Below the pieces are notes generated by a model. The model ran no database searches. It was not told where the DNA came from and saw nothing but the letters and a program-made list of their open reading frames with translations. From Planktotalea sp. (GTDB taxonomy: Bacteria; Pseudomonadota; Alphaproteobacteria; Rhodobacterales; Rhodobacteraceae), in the NCBI RefSeq assembly GCF_018607965.1, contig NZ_JABBAM010000114.1, forward strand, positions 1-32,761: 32,761 bases of DNA. The letters run 5' to 3'. Positions within the stretch are counted from its first letter, which is position 1. Every line of letters begins with the position of its first letter. This document shows positions 8,401 through 16,996 of the stretch, in pieces. Made by a program: the position numbers and the translations under genes.

Positions 8401-9091
8401 CCAGACCGGTCAGCGTGACATGAACAGGAACGTCAATTCCAAATTGATCCGATACGACATTAAGGATCCGGTTGGTCGTTGTTATGTTGCCAACTTCCGT
8501 AGCTGCAGATTGCATAAGATCGGCGAGTTCATATTCGACATATGCGGCATTGATCGCCATGCTGGGTCTGTTTTTGAACAGCAACTTCAAAATAACGTCT
8601 AGCAGATCGAAAGACAGCTCTTCGCCAGCATCTATCTCAACGCGGTACGCAACAGCGGTTGGCGAGGTCCAAGTGCTAAACACCAACCCCTTATAGCTGA
8701 CAGGATCACCAAAAGAGACATAGCCCAATTCAGCCATTAAGGTTGATCGGCTTTCCTTGCGCATTGCGAGGAACAAGTTCCACGGCACATAGTCGTTTCG
8801 CTTATCAATCGCGCGTGCGCGTGACGCAGCTTGGCGAAACTGTTTCTTCGCAGCCTGCCGTAGCTCGCGCAGTTTGACCATAACGGGATCAACAACCCAA
8901 ATGCGGGTTCGATAGATCAATGTAACGATCAAGACGATCAACGACACTGCAATAAGGACGCCAAGCCAAATATAGCGCCCCGAGCCAAACGGTGTTCCCA
9001 TCAGCCACGTCACAATGATCCAGCCAAGCTGAAACAGCACAACAATAAGAAAGATCAACAATGCGATCTTGATGATTTTTGTCTTGCTCAT
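5426..9091 (-). CDS. tssM: T6SS membrane-complex protein TssM (IcmF family) with C-terminal peptidoglycan-binding-like domain
   Basis: Inner-membrane subunit of the TssJLM trans-envelope complex, 1221 residues. Two TM segments lie at about 6-28 and 40-60 and a third at about 408-428, flanking the cytoplasmic domain; the rest is periplasmic, as in IcmF/TssM. The position of the usual Walker A (after ...YVPWNLFLA) reads MRKESRSTLM, so the GxxGxGKST nucleotide-binding loop is lost. An Ala/Pro/Ser-rich linker lies near residues 770-800. The last ~45 residues match the PG_binding_1 pattern: IQRRLQIEGYYTAQIDGIVG then TRDALAAW. That is unusual for TssM and suits anchoring to peptidoglycan. Its ATG overlaps the tssL stop (9088-9091). 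It is the last gene of the operon, and no terminator is seen in the 53 bases before the IS. Confidence 0.92.
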   Translation of the reverse strand: MSKTKIIKIALLIFLIVVLFQLGWIIVTWLMGTPFGSGRYIWLGVLIAVSLIVLIVTLIYRTRIWVVDPVMVKLRELRQAAKKQFRQAASRARAIDKRNDYVPWNLFLAMRKESRSTLMAELGYVSFGDPVSYKGLVFSTWTSPTAVAYRVEIDAGEELSFDLLDVILKLLFKNRPSMAINAAYVEYELADLMQSAATEVGNITTTNRILNVVSDQFGIDVPVHVTLTGLEHLPDLARAAMLTGQMGEEAIFGGFLTRDRANLGERIDHLFDNMVNALNADQLTALQKQISPEFCAALLNAPFQLSLVQAQLKSRMSTLVQARPPRQDPLNLHSIAFVGGRVEMEAVDPLSQVAGSRFFSSVPLASSLGEATDSVTIENAGLLASAYHREGFAIKPNRSQSAQRSLNATAWSLVLLGIVALFGYLVWDNYRSYTAINDRLENSFDRYFEEVSKLTTDSDFLVQRVLSLQPIREELESYDVLDEIPRRAYLPNWSMERMYSDLYENELTNGLQASLISFIEKETFAYNSLQDGVELIRLAVLETQMHSDQSKHEDELTAYFADGLSDEGQVSGVFQAQLKETLEDLFALNEPPETRNQSLRTVVNKTLSALDSDELLYRSLMRRSTNAERVDLRQVIGPRFAEVFVPIDDAQSYLVPRAYTRAGFDQFFEDGKIAHLSSMINNFSDVIGTLDSGKENAITRGVSQRYNADYIASWSAFLSSLKLREAADWSDAQILMKALTNPSENPVNRLTSALTQNTDIKIFLPVPGSPAAAKGGDAPKPAAAAAAPLLAPASSSLEAAAAFNIRSAFRPYLVALRAEGDQLSQFDLFLSYARDVNRWLEEAAKAPNGAGSFLFEQFQDTESTNPLAILNSLVIRSEIDIIRDFGRSITNTLDDSAMEFVFDYIDGQWQDQILQPHGATLSQTFPFDQFSNSDMPLDEFADLFSPEGKLKTFEATYLSRFKTQSGVYMPRNTFLLTGRTDVSEQTKTVFNRFDQISEVMFVDGKPHLDFELRAGFIAAELSNLSLTSGITLLQFSHGPVLWTKQKWPVAGIKDSDLTLRIFQRSRALINETYKGPWSWFRLVEDGTASLNPSLGVAETRFSSESGGVTLQLEATVRFNPFGPGFFSEVALPQSLFNRAFPDDPARDAFEPLEILRLWLARDPIAEVKLIEERGRSLDIDTRFEIQRRLQIEGYYTAQIDGIVGVRTRDALAAWRRDIEKE

Positions 9092-9960
9092 TTGCCCGAC
9101 ACCACTGTGACTGTGCCGGTTTCGCTTGAAAATACGAAGCTATTGTCGCTAGCTCCTTCAGCAATCTCGCGCTTTTCCAGAAAATCCGCGCGCAGTGAAT
9201 TTTGCCACTGACGGTGCAAACCCAGCGAGACCAGTGTGATAGCCACAATCGCCAGACCTGCCACGATCAATTTATAGCGTGTAGGAATGATATGCGACGG
9301 CGGCGTGCTATCGTTTACGTCACGCCCAATTGGTTCTACGGTTGTCTTTTGAGCAAACAGATTTAACGCGGATTCCAAACGATCAATAAGGCGATCGCGT
9401 TCGTGTTCATTGCTGCGACTGTATTTCCCACGAAACCCGAGCTTGAGCAAAATGTAGATGATTTCGATAAATTCACGCAGCGCACGGGGCTGCATCAAAG
9501 CGCGATCTGCAATGCTGTAAAACCGATCACCACCATCGCGAAAACCGAACAGATCTGCAGCAAGCGTACGGTTCTCCCAACCACTTTCCGGACCCCAAGG
9601 GCTAACCAGAATAAGTTCATCCAGTGCGATCGCAAACAACAGGCACAGGTTCTCAGCAACTGATGGCGGGTAATCCATGCGCACAATTTTGTATTTCAGA
9701 TCAATGATCGCGCGCGACATTTCTAAACGGGTCGCATTCAGTTGTTCGCCAGCTTGCATCCGAGAGATCGTTCCGCAGACGGCCAGTAATTCCGCCGACG
9801 CATTGATCAATGTGTTTTTGGAACCCGCATAATGCGCGAGCGTGCGATCAAACGTCTGTAAATCACTGGCAGAAACAGGTGCCAAGGGCACACCTTTGAC
9901 ATCGGCCACACCTTCAGGCGTGATCGTAATCGTGGCCGTTACTAGTGGTTGCTCGACCAT
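9088..9960 (-). CDS. tssL: T6SS membrane-complex protein TssL (DotU family), without OmpA domain
   Basis: The DotU/TssL cytoplasmic domain covers about residues 40-205, with the family blocks YPPSVAENLCLLFAIALDEL and SPWGPESGWENRTLAADLFG. It is followed by RALREFIEIIYILLKLGFRG and one C-terminal TM helix at about 229-247. About 40 residues remain outside the membrane. There is no fused OmpA-like or SPOR domain of the kind that gives 'evolved' TssL proteins a peptidoglycan grip; here TssM seems to supply that function. It contacts the baseplate through TssK/TssE and pairs with TssM. It starts 2 bases after tssK ends and overlaps tssM by ATGA. 290 residues is normal for a short-form TssL. Confidence 0.93.
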   Translation of the reverse strand: MVEQPLVTATITITPEGVADVKGVPLAPVSASDLQTFDRTLAHYAGSKNTLINASAELLAVCGTISRMQAGEQLNATRLEMSRAIIDLKYKIVRMDYPPSVAENLCLLFAIALDELILVSPWGPESGWENRTLAADLFGFRDGGDRFYSIADRALMQPRALREFIEIIYILLKLGFRGKYSRSNEHERDRLIDRLESALNLFAQKTTVEPIGRDVNDSTPPSHIIPTRYKLIVAGLAIVAITLVSLGLHRQWQNSLRADFLEKREIAEGASDNSFVFSSETGTVTVVSGK

Positions 9961-9962
9961 AC

Positions 9963-11285
9963 CTAATCTAACATATATAAAATCGCATCCACTGTTCGGA
10001 TACGATCATCGATGTGAAGTGCAAGAGCTTCGCGCTTTTCTAAGAACCGTTGCCAAAATTCGCTACTTGTATTGACTGCAAAGAACGCAGCATCAGCTCG
10101 ACTGCGTAATTCTGGCGGCGCAACGCTCATTGCTTGAAGTTCGATCCCCGGAAGTCCGCGTGCGACAAGTTCGGGCATCGCCGACAATCCTGCAAGTTTG
10201 CATGCTAACGGCCCGAGTTCAGACAAAGCTTTCGCATTGTCTGGACCACTTAGCGCAAGGATCGGACGGCGTCCTTCGCTGAGGACCGGTGCTGGGATGA
10301 TCAAGCGCAGCACACGTCGCGTTTCGAACAATTCTGTATTCCACGACAAAGCCATGACGCTTGCGGATTTCACCAGTGTGAGTTTTCTACGCAAGCTTGC
10401 GAAAATAGTCTCGAAGGCGGCGGGCATTTTGTCGGAATTGTAGATCAAGTCTGGATCAGTCGCCTGCCCCAAGATCGCATCAAGTTCTACGGACATGCTC
10501 GCCAAGTCTTGAAACAATCGACGCGGCCCAATAGCACCTGCAACGACTTCGTTCTGTAATTTCAAAAGCCAGCGATTAAGCGTCTGCAACTCTTGCCGTT
10601 CCGTCATCAAGCTGGACTCACTTCGCGTCCCAGTGTCCGCAGCAACGCGACCTGCCGCGTTAGAAGCGCGCGCACGCGCCAGTGCGATGGTTTCTTCCAG
10701 ACGCTCTGTCAGCACTTTGGCGGCTTGTATACGCAAAACATGTGGCACGAATGAACGATCGAGGACAATACTGCCTTCCGCCGTCTTTTCCAGAATACGC
10801 GCAATTGGGATCGAGGCAAAACCAGAGAAATCTTCGCTACCTAAACGCAGGCAAACACCCGCATGCGCAAGTTCAGTGTCGATCGCTTCATTGGACGGAT
10901 CGTTGAGATCACGCAGTTCTGTGCGCAATTTTATCATGCGTACCTTTTCGCCCTGTTCGCCAAATTGAACATTGCCCATGATCGCAAGTGGTATCGCAAG
11001 ATGAACTGTTTCTTCGACAACACCATCTGGAATATCAGCGACCAACTCTTTGGACAAACGAAAGAACAAACGATCAGGGAAAACACCCGCAGCATCGCGA
11101 ATTGCAATCTTACCGATTTTAAGCATATCAAGATTGATGTCTAAAAGACTGACGCCATAGTCGCCGTAGCGCAGATCTAACTGTGCCACTTCATTAACGT
11201 AGTTCTGAAGTGTCACATCCAGATGCTGGAAATGCTGAGGAGCAATGAACATGCCCTCGCTCCAAACTACTGATCCGTTCGTCAT
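9963..11285 (-). CDS. tssK: T6SS baseplate protein TssK
   Basis: 440 residues, the usual TssK size. It opens with the family signature VVWSEGMFIAPQHFQHLD (residues 6-23), which marks the TssK N-terminal shell domain. The C-terminal head, which docks on the TssL/TssM membrane complex, includes LVARGLPGIELQAM and SSEFWQRFLEKREALALHI. TssK trimers link the TssFG wedge of the baseplate to the membrane complex. The ATG overlaps the tssJ stop (ATGA at 11282-11285), so translation is coupled to the lipoprotein gene; tssL follows after 2 bases. No lesion is seen. Confidence 0.95.
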   Translation of the reverse strand: MTNGSVVWSEGMFIAPQHFQHLDVTLQNYVNEVAQLDLRYGDYGVSLLDINLDMLKIGKIAIRDAAGVFPDRLFFRLSKELVADIPDGVVEETVHLAIPLAIMGNVQFGEQGEKVRMIKLRTELRDLNDPSNEAIDTELAHAGVCLRLGSEDFSGFASIPIARILEKTAEGSIVLDRSFVPHVLRIQAAKVLTERLEETIALARARASNAAGRVAADTGTRSESSLMTERQELQTLNRWLLKLQNEVVAGAIGPRRLFQDLASMSVELDAILGQATDPDLIYNSDKMPAAFETIFASLRRKLTLVKSASVMALSWNTELFETRRVLRLIIPAPVLSEGRRPILALSGPDNAKALSELGPLACKLAGLSAMPELVARGLPGIELQAMSVAPPELRSRADAAFFAVNTSSEFWQRFLEKREALALHIDDRIRTVDAILYMLD

Positions 11286-11839
11286 TTGCCACCCCCCAGG
11301 AGACCTTGAAACAGCTTAGCCAATAGGCCAGGTTTCTTTTCCGAATCCTCTTTTTCATCTTCAATCTTGCGGAACTGTATGGATACGCCAGAAGACGTCA
11401 CTGAGATAGTGACACCGTTATCAAGTCGCTTGAAACTCATTGGGACCACGGCTTTGAATTGCTGGTTTTCAAAATCAGAAAATTCCGCAAAAGCGGCGAA
11501 ATAAAATACATCTGGTTGCAAATCAAAGGCGACCAAGCGTTTCTCACCCGGGTAAAGCGGTGAAAGCGAGCGTTTGTCTAGAATTGCCCCTGCAAGATCA
11601 GGCGCATCATTGTTAAAAATGCCCCAAAACTCAGCTGCTTCAAATTCGGTGCGCGAACTGAGTTGGTACAGACGTATCACAATCGGATTAGCTGAATCGT
11701 TATATTGGTTCGCGTTCGGACCCGCCTCGATACCAATTGTTTTGTTTTTCGGAGCCTTTTTGTCATTGTTGACACAGGCACCTAACACTACGAGCGAAAT
11801 GCACAAAAGTGTGGCAATTTGAACAAAGCGACGCGTCAT
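11282..11839 (-). CDS. tssJ: T6SS outer-membrane lipoprotein TssJ
   Basis: From ATG 11839 the protein has 185 residues. It has a basic start MTRRF, a hydrophobic stretch and a lipobox LGAC with the acylated cysteine at residue 22. The mature part is a small beta-sandwich typical of TssJ, with the block ANQYNDSANPIVIRLYQLSS and then FEAAEFWGIF, LYPGEKRLVAFD and YFAAFAEFSD. TssJ sits in the outer membrane and holds the periplasmic end of TssM. An upstream in-frame reading to 11935 is rejected because it runs through the FHA gene and hides the signal peptide. The start overlaps the FHA gene stop by ATGA and its own stop overlaps tssK. The C-terminus is glycine-rich (LLGGGK). Confidence 0.93.
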   Translation of the reverse strand: MTRRFVQIATLLCISLVVLGACVNNDKKAPKNKTIGIEAGPNANQYNDSANPIVIRLYQLSSRTEFEAAEFWGIFNNDAPDLAGAILDKRSLSPLYPGEKRLVAFDLQPDVFYFAAFAEFSDFENQQFKAVVPMSFKRLDNGVTISVTSSGVSIQFRKIEDEKEDSEKKPGLLAKLFQGLLGGGK

Positions 11840-12729
11840 AGCTTGCGCATCTCTTCCGCAAAGAGCGACATGAATGTGCGGCGGAATTCGCCATTGGCGC
11901 GTTTTTTGCCAAATTGGCGGCGGTGAATTGTCCAATAACGCTTTTTACGACTAGCAAGCATTGGGATATATTCATCGTAATCTGCTTGCAGCTCGCTCGG
12001 ATCTAACTCGTTCAGAAATTTCTCTAGTGCGCGCTCCATCGCTTCGATGACATTTTCGCGGCGCATACCAGCGCGTGCGTAGATATCTTGCAGGCTATTC
12101 GCCCCCATGTGTTGCGCCATCTTGGTGACCTGAGGCTCGTCGCCAAATTCTACATCCATATCCATATCTGCGCGATTGTTCATTGCGACTTGACTTTCAT
12201 CGCTTTCCAAAATTGTCGGCCCTTCCGCGAATGGGTCAAACAACAGATCAGAATCCAAATCGACTTCGCTTTGTGAAAACCCATTATCAGGTTCAACGGG
12301 AAGTTCTTCTATCTCTTGGTCTGCCAAAATCGGCTCACTGCTTGAAATGTCAGTTTGACGATCAAACGTGCGCTCTAAAACTAATTCAATTGAATCGTCC
12401 ACAACCACATTTTCAACGATCCCCAGCAACAAACGGTATCCCGCAAAACTTAGGACATCGCCGTCATCTAGCGATTGCGCTTCTTTTTTCGCCAAAGGTT
12501 CATTATTAAGTTTGGCGCCATTCGTGCTTGTGTCCGTGACCGTGTAACCGCCGTTGTCTAGGCGGAACACCATAAGATGCACCCGTGACATCTTTTCGGA
12601 AATGTCCGGCAAACAAATGTCTGCCGAGTAATCCCGACCGATCTTGATTGTTGAGCTATTAATGTAGAACTCACGTTTGGGCACGGTTTCGGCCGACGGA
12701 ATCTGAATGAGTTGAACGCTTAAAGTCAT
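11836..12729 (-). CDS. tagH: FHA-domain T6SS regulatory protein (TagH/Fha-like)
   Basis: 297 residues. An N-terminal forkhead-associated domain shows the phosphothreonine-binding residues: GRD at 31-33, SRVH at 48-51 and TSTNG at 67-71. An acidic linker of about 100 residues follows (ILADQEIEELPVE, DLDSDLLFDPFAEGP). The C-terminal domain (NSLQDIYARAGMRRENVIEAMERALEKFL ... FMSLFAEEMRKL) resembles that of TagH/ImpI-type proteins. FHA proteins normally read the output of a PpkA kinase and PppA phosphatase to switch on T6SS assembly; neither is in this window. The start at 12729 overlaps the upstream binding-protein stop by ATGA and the stop overlaps tssJ the same way. A start six codons upstream (12747) is possible but less well placed. 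Confidence 0.88.
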   Translation of the reverse strand: MTLSVQLIQIPSAETVPKREFYINSSTIKIGRDYSADICLPDISEKMSRVHLMVFRLDNGGYTVTDTSTNGAKLNNEPLAKKEAQSLDDGDVLSFAGYRLLLGIVENVVVDDSIELVLERTFDRQTDISSSEPILADQEIEELPVEPDNGFSQSEVDLDSDLLFDPFAEGPTILESDESQVAMNNRADMDMDVEFGDEPQVTKMAQHMGANSLQDIYARAGMRRENVIEAMERALEKFLNELDPSELQADYDEYIPMLASRKKRYWTIHRRQFGKKRANGEFRRTFMSLFAEEMRKL

Positions 12730-13457
12730 TGAATAGACAACACACATTGAGTGAGACGCGCATTAAAGCTGCCCAAGAATAGCGGGTTCGCATCAACAAA
12801 TCGCTGCGCAAAATGCACACCCATTTTCTGGCGGCGGAAGGGAATTTTCTGAAACTGTTTCTCGCTCAAACCGCGTTCCACCATGAAATGTGAAAAAATA
12901 AGCTCATACTCTAAAGCAACATCCACGTCACCCACTAACAACATATTCAACAGAGAATCTGCATCGCGAGGTCGCATCACAACATTATAGCCGTTTCGGT
13001 GCAGGTAACGCCATTTGGATGTTGCGAATTTTGCACTATACCTTGCACGCAGCGCGTCAACTGCATTGTCTGGATTTATGTCCGAATTAAACGGCAAATA
13101 CCACGCAAGGCTTTCTGACACGACCGGCTCAGTTGGCACAGAATAGCGTGCGCGCGAAGAGTTTGAAGAGCCCACAAAGAAGCCATCAAACTTGCCCGTT
13201 TCCGTCCCCAATTGCGCGTCCGACCATGACGTCATGTGAAACTCGTATGGGATATTCATTCCGTCGAGCACGCATTTCACACGTTCCACAGCAATGCCGA
13301 CCATCTGATCGCCTTTGATCATTTGATAGGGTGGCAAATCTTGGGTCGCGAGACGCAATGGTTGCGCACCCTGCGCGATTGATGCGCTTGGCAAGAAAGA
13401 GAGCACCGCCGCGAATATCGCGGCGACTACATTGGAACATAAACGGTTAAGGCGCAT
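12726..13457 (-). CDS. Periplasmic solute-binding protein, family 3 (SBP_bac_3-like), inside the T6SS operon
   Basis: 243 residues with a clear signal peptide (about 1-28, cleavage likely after ASIA). A family-3 extracellular binding-protein fold follows: LRLATQDLPPYQMIKGDQMV at the start of lobe 1, GIAVERVKCVLDGMNIPYEF, and a returning segment with GDVDVALEY. It resembles PBPs for amino acids or small polar solutes, but no permease or ATPase gene is nearby. The start at 13457 is 4 bases after clpV and the stop overlaps the FHA gene by ATGA, so it is built into the operon rather than a recent passenger. A sensing or envelope-accessory role is inferred; the ligand is unknown. The longer reading to 13607 runs into clpV. 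Confidence 0.78.
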   Translation of the reverse strand: MRLNRLCSNVVAAIFAAVLSFLPSASIAQGAQPLRLATQDLPPYQMIKGDQMVGIAVERVKCVLDGMNIPYEFHMTSWSDAQLGTETGKFDGFFVGSSNSSRARYSVPTEPVVSESLAWYLPFNSDINPDNAVDALRARYSAKFATSKWRYLHRNGYNVVMRPRDADSLLNMLLVGDVDVALEYELIFSHFMVERGLSEKQFQKIPFRRQKMGVHFAQRFVDANPLFLGSFNARLTQCVLSIQ

Positions 13458-13461
13458 GGCA

Positions 13462-16029
13462 TTACTCCATAGTGAGTACGACTTCTTCTCCATCATGAGC
13501 GACTGTGATGGTTTCCAGTTGTGTACCCTCAATGACCTTGCTGATACAATACTCGGCCAATTTGGGTAGGAAGTTTTTGTTAATAATCGCTTCCAACGCG
13601 CGACCACCCGAAAGCGGGTCGGAATTGGAGTTTACAACGTAATCCACAAAGCTCTGTTCCCACGCAAACGCTGCACCATATTGCGCATGAATACGCTTTT
13701 TGATGCGGTTCAAGTGAATTTCCGTCAACATGCCACCCACTTCAGGCGTTAGCGGACGATACGCGATCAGCTCGGTGCGGCCAATGAAAGCAGGGCTAAA
13801 GAAATCAAGCAGCAACGGTCGCAAATGCGCGTTTAACTCGTCAGAGTCAGGATCGTGATCCACACTATCTATATAGTCGCGAATCTCTTCGCCACCCGCA
13901 TTCGATGTCATGATGATAATCGTGTTGCGGAAATCGACCTCATTGCCTTCGCTATCGCTGATGTGACCTTTGTCGAAAATCTGGAAGAAGATGTCGTGAA
14001 TTTCACGGTGCGCCTTTTCCATTTCATCCAGCAAAAGCACGCAATATGGCCGACGTCGCACGGCCTCTGTTAAAACACCGCCTTTGCCGTAGCCGACGTA
14101 TCCAGCCGCCGCACCCAGCAACATCGAGACTTTGTGTGCCTCTTTGAATTCGGTCATGTTGATCGTCGTAACAGCGTCTTCACCGCCAAAAAACTGATCG
14201 GCAATCGCAAGTGCTGTTTCGGTTTTACCAACGCCCGACGGACCACACATCATGAACACGCCAATCGGTTTGCGTGTATCCGTCAGCCCTGCCCGCGAAA
14301 TCTTCAAAGACCGTGCAATCGCGTTGATCGCCGCATCCTGACCAATCACGCGCTCTTTGAGCGTATCTTCGAGTGCGAGCAAACGTTCCGCTTCACTCGC
14401 ACCAAGATTAGAAACGGGGACGCCAGTCCAATCCGACACGATTTCAGCAACTGTGGCTTGGGTCACCCAAGGATGCACAATCACGTCCTCGTCTTCCACA
14501 GAGGCTTCCGACATTGGCGTCGTCGCGTTTTCGTCTTCCATCGACGCGCGCGCAACTTCTAAACGATGCGCAACTTTTTCCTTTTGATCTTCCCAAAGTG
14601 AAATGCGGTCTGCAACCGTTGTGCGAAGATCCTCGATGCTTGAATTCAACTCTGTTGGATCAAATTCCGGTTCACCAAAGACGCGTGCGTCAGACATAGA
14701 CTTGGCAAGCTCCGCTTCGATAAAGCGCAACTCTTCCTCAAGCCCTTCGATCTGAGCTGGGCGCGCGTGTTGTGACAAAGCAACCCGAGCACAGGCCGTG
14801 TCCATCAAGCTAATCGCTTTGTCAGGCAAACGGCGCGAAGGCATGAAGCGAACCGATAGATCCACCGCAGCTTTGATCGCTTCTTCGCGCACAAAGACGT
14901 CGTGGTGTTTGCTAAGACCTTCAGCAACCGCGCGCAGAATGTTGATCGCGGCGTCACGGCTGGGTTCTTCAATGGTGATAGGTTGGAAACGACGCGACAA
15001 GGCCGGGTCTTTTTCAAAGTATTTCTTATATTCTGCGAAGGTCGTCGCACCAACTGTGCGAAACTCACCGCGCGCCAAAGCAGGTTTCAGCAAGTTGGCC
15101 GCATCGTTCTGCCCTTCTGTGCCGCCTGCCCCGATCATCGTATGCGCTTCGTCGATGAACACGATAATAGGAGTCTCGGACGCCTGAACTTCGTTGATCA
15201 CATTCTTCAGGCGCTCTTCAAATTCGCCTTTTACGCTGGCGCCTGCTTGCAGCAGTCCCATGTCCAGACTGACCAAATCTGCACCCTGCAATTGCTCTGG
15301 CACTTCACCAGACGCAATCTTTTGCGCCAGTCCTTCGACAACAGCTGTTTTACCGACACCCGGAGCACCCAGCAAAATTGGGTTGTTCTGGCGTTTGCGC
15401 AAAAGCACGTCGATTGCTTTCGCGACTTCTGTGGTGCGCCCTAGCACCGTATCTAATTCACCATTTCGCGCACGTTCCGTGAGGTTGATTGTGTATTTCT
15501 CTAATGCCGTACCATCTCCGGTAATACCCGCTGGTGCGCCGCTACCGCCACCAGGACCAGACGCTGCGACGGCTTTGCCGCGATCCGTGCAAAACGCTTG
15601 CAACGCATCTGTCGACATCGGCTTCAATGCTTCTAGTGGTTCAGCACGCACACCAAGGGAATTGGGCAGTTGTGTCGCCAAGAAGAACACTTCTGGGGTA
15701 ATCTGGCCCAAATTCATTTCAACTGACGCATGAAGCCAAGCTTGTTCAATCAATTTCGTAACCGAGCCAGAAATCGTTGGCTGACGCCCACCGTCGCCAG
15801 ATCCGATTGGCATTGCACGCTCTAACTCTGCTTGCAGCGTGCTCATATTGACGCCCTGCGCTTCTAGGAACGCCTGAAGCTCTGCGTCTTTGCCAAATAG
15901 GATATGATAAAGCCAATGTCCGGTCTCGACAGCCGCAGCTTTGCGTTTGATGGCTTCGCCAACCCCATTCTCCAAAGAGACTTTTAGAGTCGGAGATAGT
16001 CTTGCAACAAGTTTTGTTAGGCTAGCCAT
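13462..16029 (-). CDS. clpV: T6SS sheath-recycling AAA+ ATPase ClpV (TssH)
   Basis: 855 residues from ATG 16029. A Clp N-domain covers about 1-155 and binds the contracted sheath in ClpV. AAA-1 has Walker [11 protein letters not shown] (221-230) and Walker B VFIDEAHT (about 290-297). A shortened middle coiled-coil spans about 420-500. AAA-2 has Walker [13 protein letters not shown] (about 595-606) and Walker [11 protein letters not shown], then a C-terminal D2-small domain. The GlyGly/Ala-rich stretch after the N-domain (about 157-170) and the insertion near 500-515 fit ClpV rather than ClpB. It disassembles contracted TssBC for reuse. An upstream extension to 16119 is rejected because it overlaps tssG. 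It lies 10 bases after tssG and 4 bases before the binding-protein gene. Confidence 0.95.
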   Translation of the reverse strand: MASLTKLVARLSPTLKVSLENGVGEAIKRKAAAVETGHWLYHILFGKDAELQAFLEAQGVNMSTLQAELERAMPIGSGDGGRQPTISGSVTKLIEQAWLHASVEMNLGQITPEVFFLATQLPNSLGVRAEPLEALKPMSTDALQAFCTDRGKAVAASGPGGGSGAPAGITGDGTALEKYTINLTERARNGELDTVLGRTTEVAKAIDVLLRKRQNNPILLGAPGVGKTAVVEGLAQKIASGEVPEQLQGADLVSLDMGLLQAGASVKGEFEERLKNVINEVQASETPIIVFIDEAHTMIGAGGTEGQNDAANLLKPALARGEFRTVGATTFAEYKKYFEKDPALSRRFQPITIEEPSRDAAINILRAVAEGLSKHHDVFVREEAIKAAVDLSVRFMPSRRLPDKAISLMDTACARVALSQHARPAQIEGLEEELRFIEAELAKSMSDARVFGEPEFDPTELNSSIEDLRTTVADRISLWEDQKEKVAHRLEVARASMEDENATTPMSEASVEDEDVIVHPWVTQATVAEIVSDWTGVPVSNLGASEAERLLALEDTLKERVIGQDAAINAIARSLKISRAGLTDTRKPIGVFMMCGPSGVGKTETALAIADQFFGGEDAVTTINMTEFKEAHKVSMLLGAAAGYVGYGKGGVLTEAVRRRPYCVLLLDEMEKAHREIHDIFFQIFDKGHISDSEGNEVDFRNTIIIMTSNAGGEEIRDYIDSVDHDPDSDELNAHLRPLLLDFFSPAFIGRTELIAYRPLTPEVGGMLTEIHLNRIKKRIHAQYGAAFAWEQSFVDYVVNSNSDPLSGGRALEAIINKNFLPKLAEYCISKVIEGTQLETITVAHDGEEVVLTME

Positions 16030-16039
16030 TGCGTGTTCC

Positions 16040-16996
16040 TTAAATTGAAATTTCGGTAAGTTTAATTGATGCGCGTTGGTTAGGCGCACGCTCAGGGTTA
16101 AGAAGATTATAGGCACCAAGGCGATCGCCGATTTGCTTTTTGGCAGATAATCGCGGTGCGTTTAGCATGTGCCGCATAACATCGGCGTAAATCGTAACAG
16201 GTACTGGATCGCGCAAGAAATGCGTGATGACTTGCTTGAGCTCGTTTGACCAATCCGAGCTGGATGCAAGCCGATCTAGGTCTTGTCTGTCAGTGCAAGC
16301 GATGGAAATCGCGATCCGCCCCAAAGGTGCGCGGCCAAATCGTCCGAGTAATGTGCCATGTCCCAAACCAGCATTACCGCTTGGTTTGGCTGATAATGTC
16401 GTACGGCTTGAGGCATCAATCGAATGAACCGTGTCAAAATTCACTGACACTTTGACGTCCCTGTCAGTGAGCCAACTAACCACGTCTCGCAAGCCATCCA
16501 AACTGCGGATTCGGGACAGCAAAGGAAACAACAGCTTTAGATATCGCTGATCGTCTTTGACTTTCGTGACCATGCGCATCAGTCGATCAATGACATTTGC
16601 ATCTTCTTTGGCACCATCGTCCTGTGTTGCCACTAAAACGGACGCTTTTCGCGCGCGGATATCCAATTGCATCAGGCGGCGATCAAATATTGCCAGAAAG
16701 TCTTTCAGACTTTCATCGTTCTCATGCAGGCCGCGTTGAAGCGCTTCTTGAATATGCTCGGGCAAAGCGCCGTCAAATCCCGAAAGTGCGCCGCCGGACA
16801 AGCCAAATTCGGTAATGCCACTGTTTTTCGCTAATGCGCCACTGTTGTGATCAGGCCCTGCGGTGTGGGTTCCGTCAGGAAATGGATCAAACGCGCCGCG
16901 CGCCAACGCTGATTTATAACTTCGATCTTGCAATCTATCCGCTTGCAGGACTTCGACATCAACCAAACGACGTGAGGATTTATCCGCTAACCGCAT
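16040..16996 (-). CDS. tssG: T6SS baseplate protein TssG
   Basis: 318 residues, a usual size for TssG (ImpH/VasB family). Recognisable parts include the N-terminal segment with FDPFPDGTHTAGPD, FGLSGGALSGFDGALPEHIQ (FG.SG..GPLP-type block) and LKDFLAIFDRRLMQL. Later come GLRDVVSWLTDRDVKVSVNF and the C-terminal LGHGTLLGRFGRAPLGRIAI (LG..tlLG.r-type block). TssG forms the baseplate wedge with TssF and TssE. The start overlaps the end of tssF by 10 bases, indicating coupled translation. The stop is 10 bases before the clpV ATG. Confidence 0.92.
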   Translation of the reverse strand: MRLADKSSRRLVDVEVLQADRLQDRSYKSALARGAFDPFPDGTHTAGPDHNSGALAKNSGITEFGLSGGALSGFDGALPEHIQEALQRGLHENDESLKDFLAIFDRRLMQLDIRARKASVLVATQDDGAKEDANVIDRLMRMVTKVKDDQRYLKLLFPLLSRIRSLDGLRDVVSWLTDRDVKVSVNFDTVHSIDASSRTTLSAKPSGNAGLGHGTLLGRFGRAPLGRIAISIACTDRQDLDRLASSSDWSNELKQVITHFLRDPVPVTIYADVMRHMLNAPRLSAKKQIGDRLGAYNLLNPERAPNQRASIKLTEISI

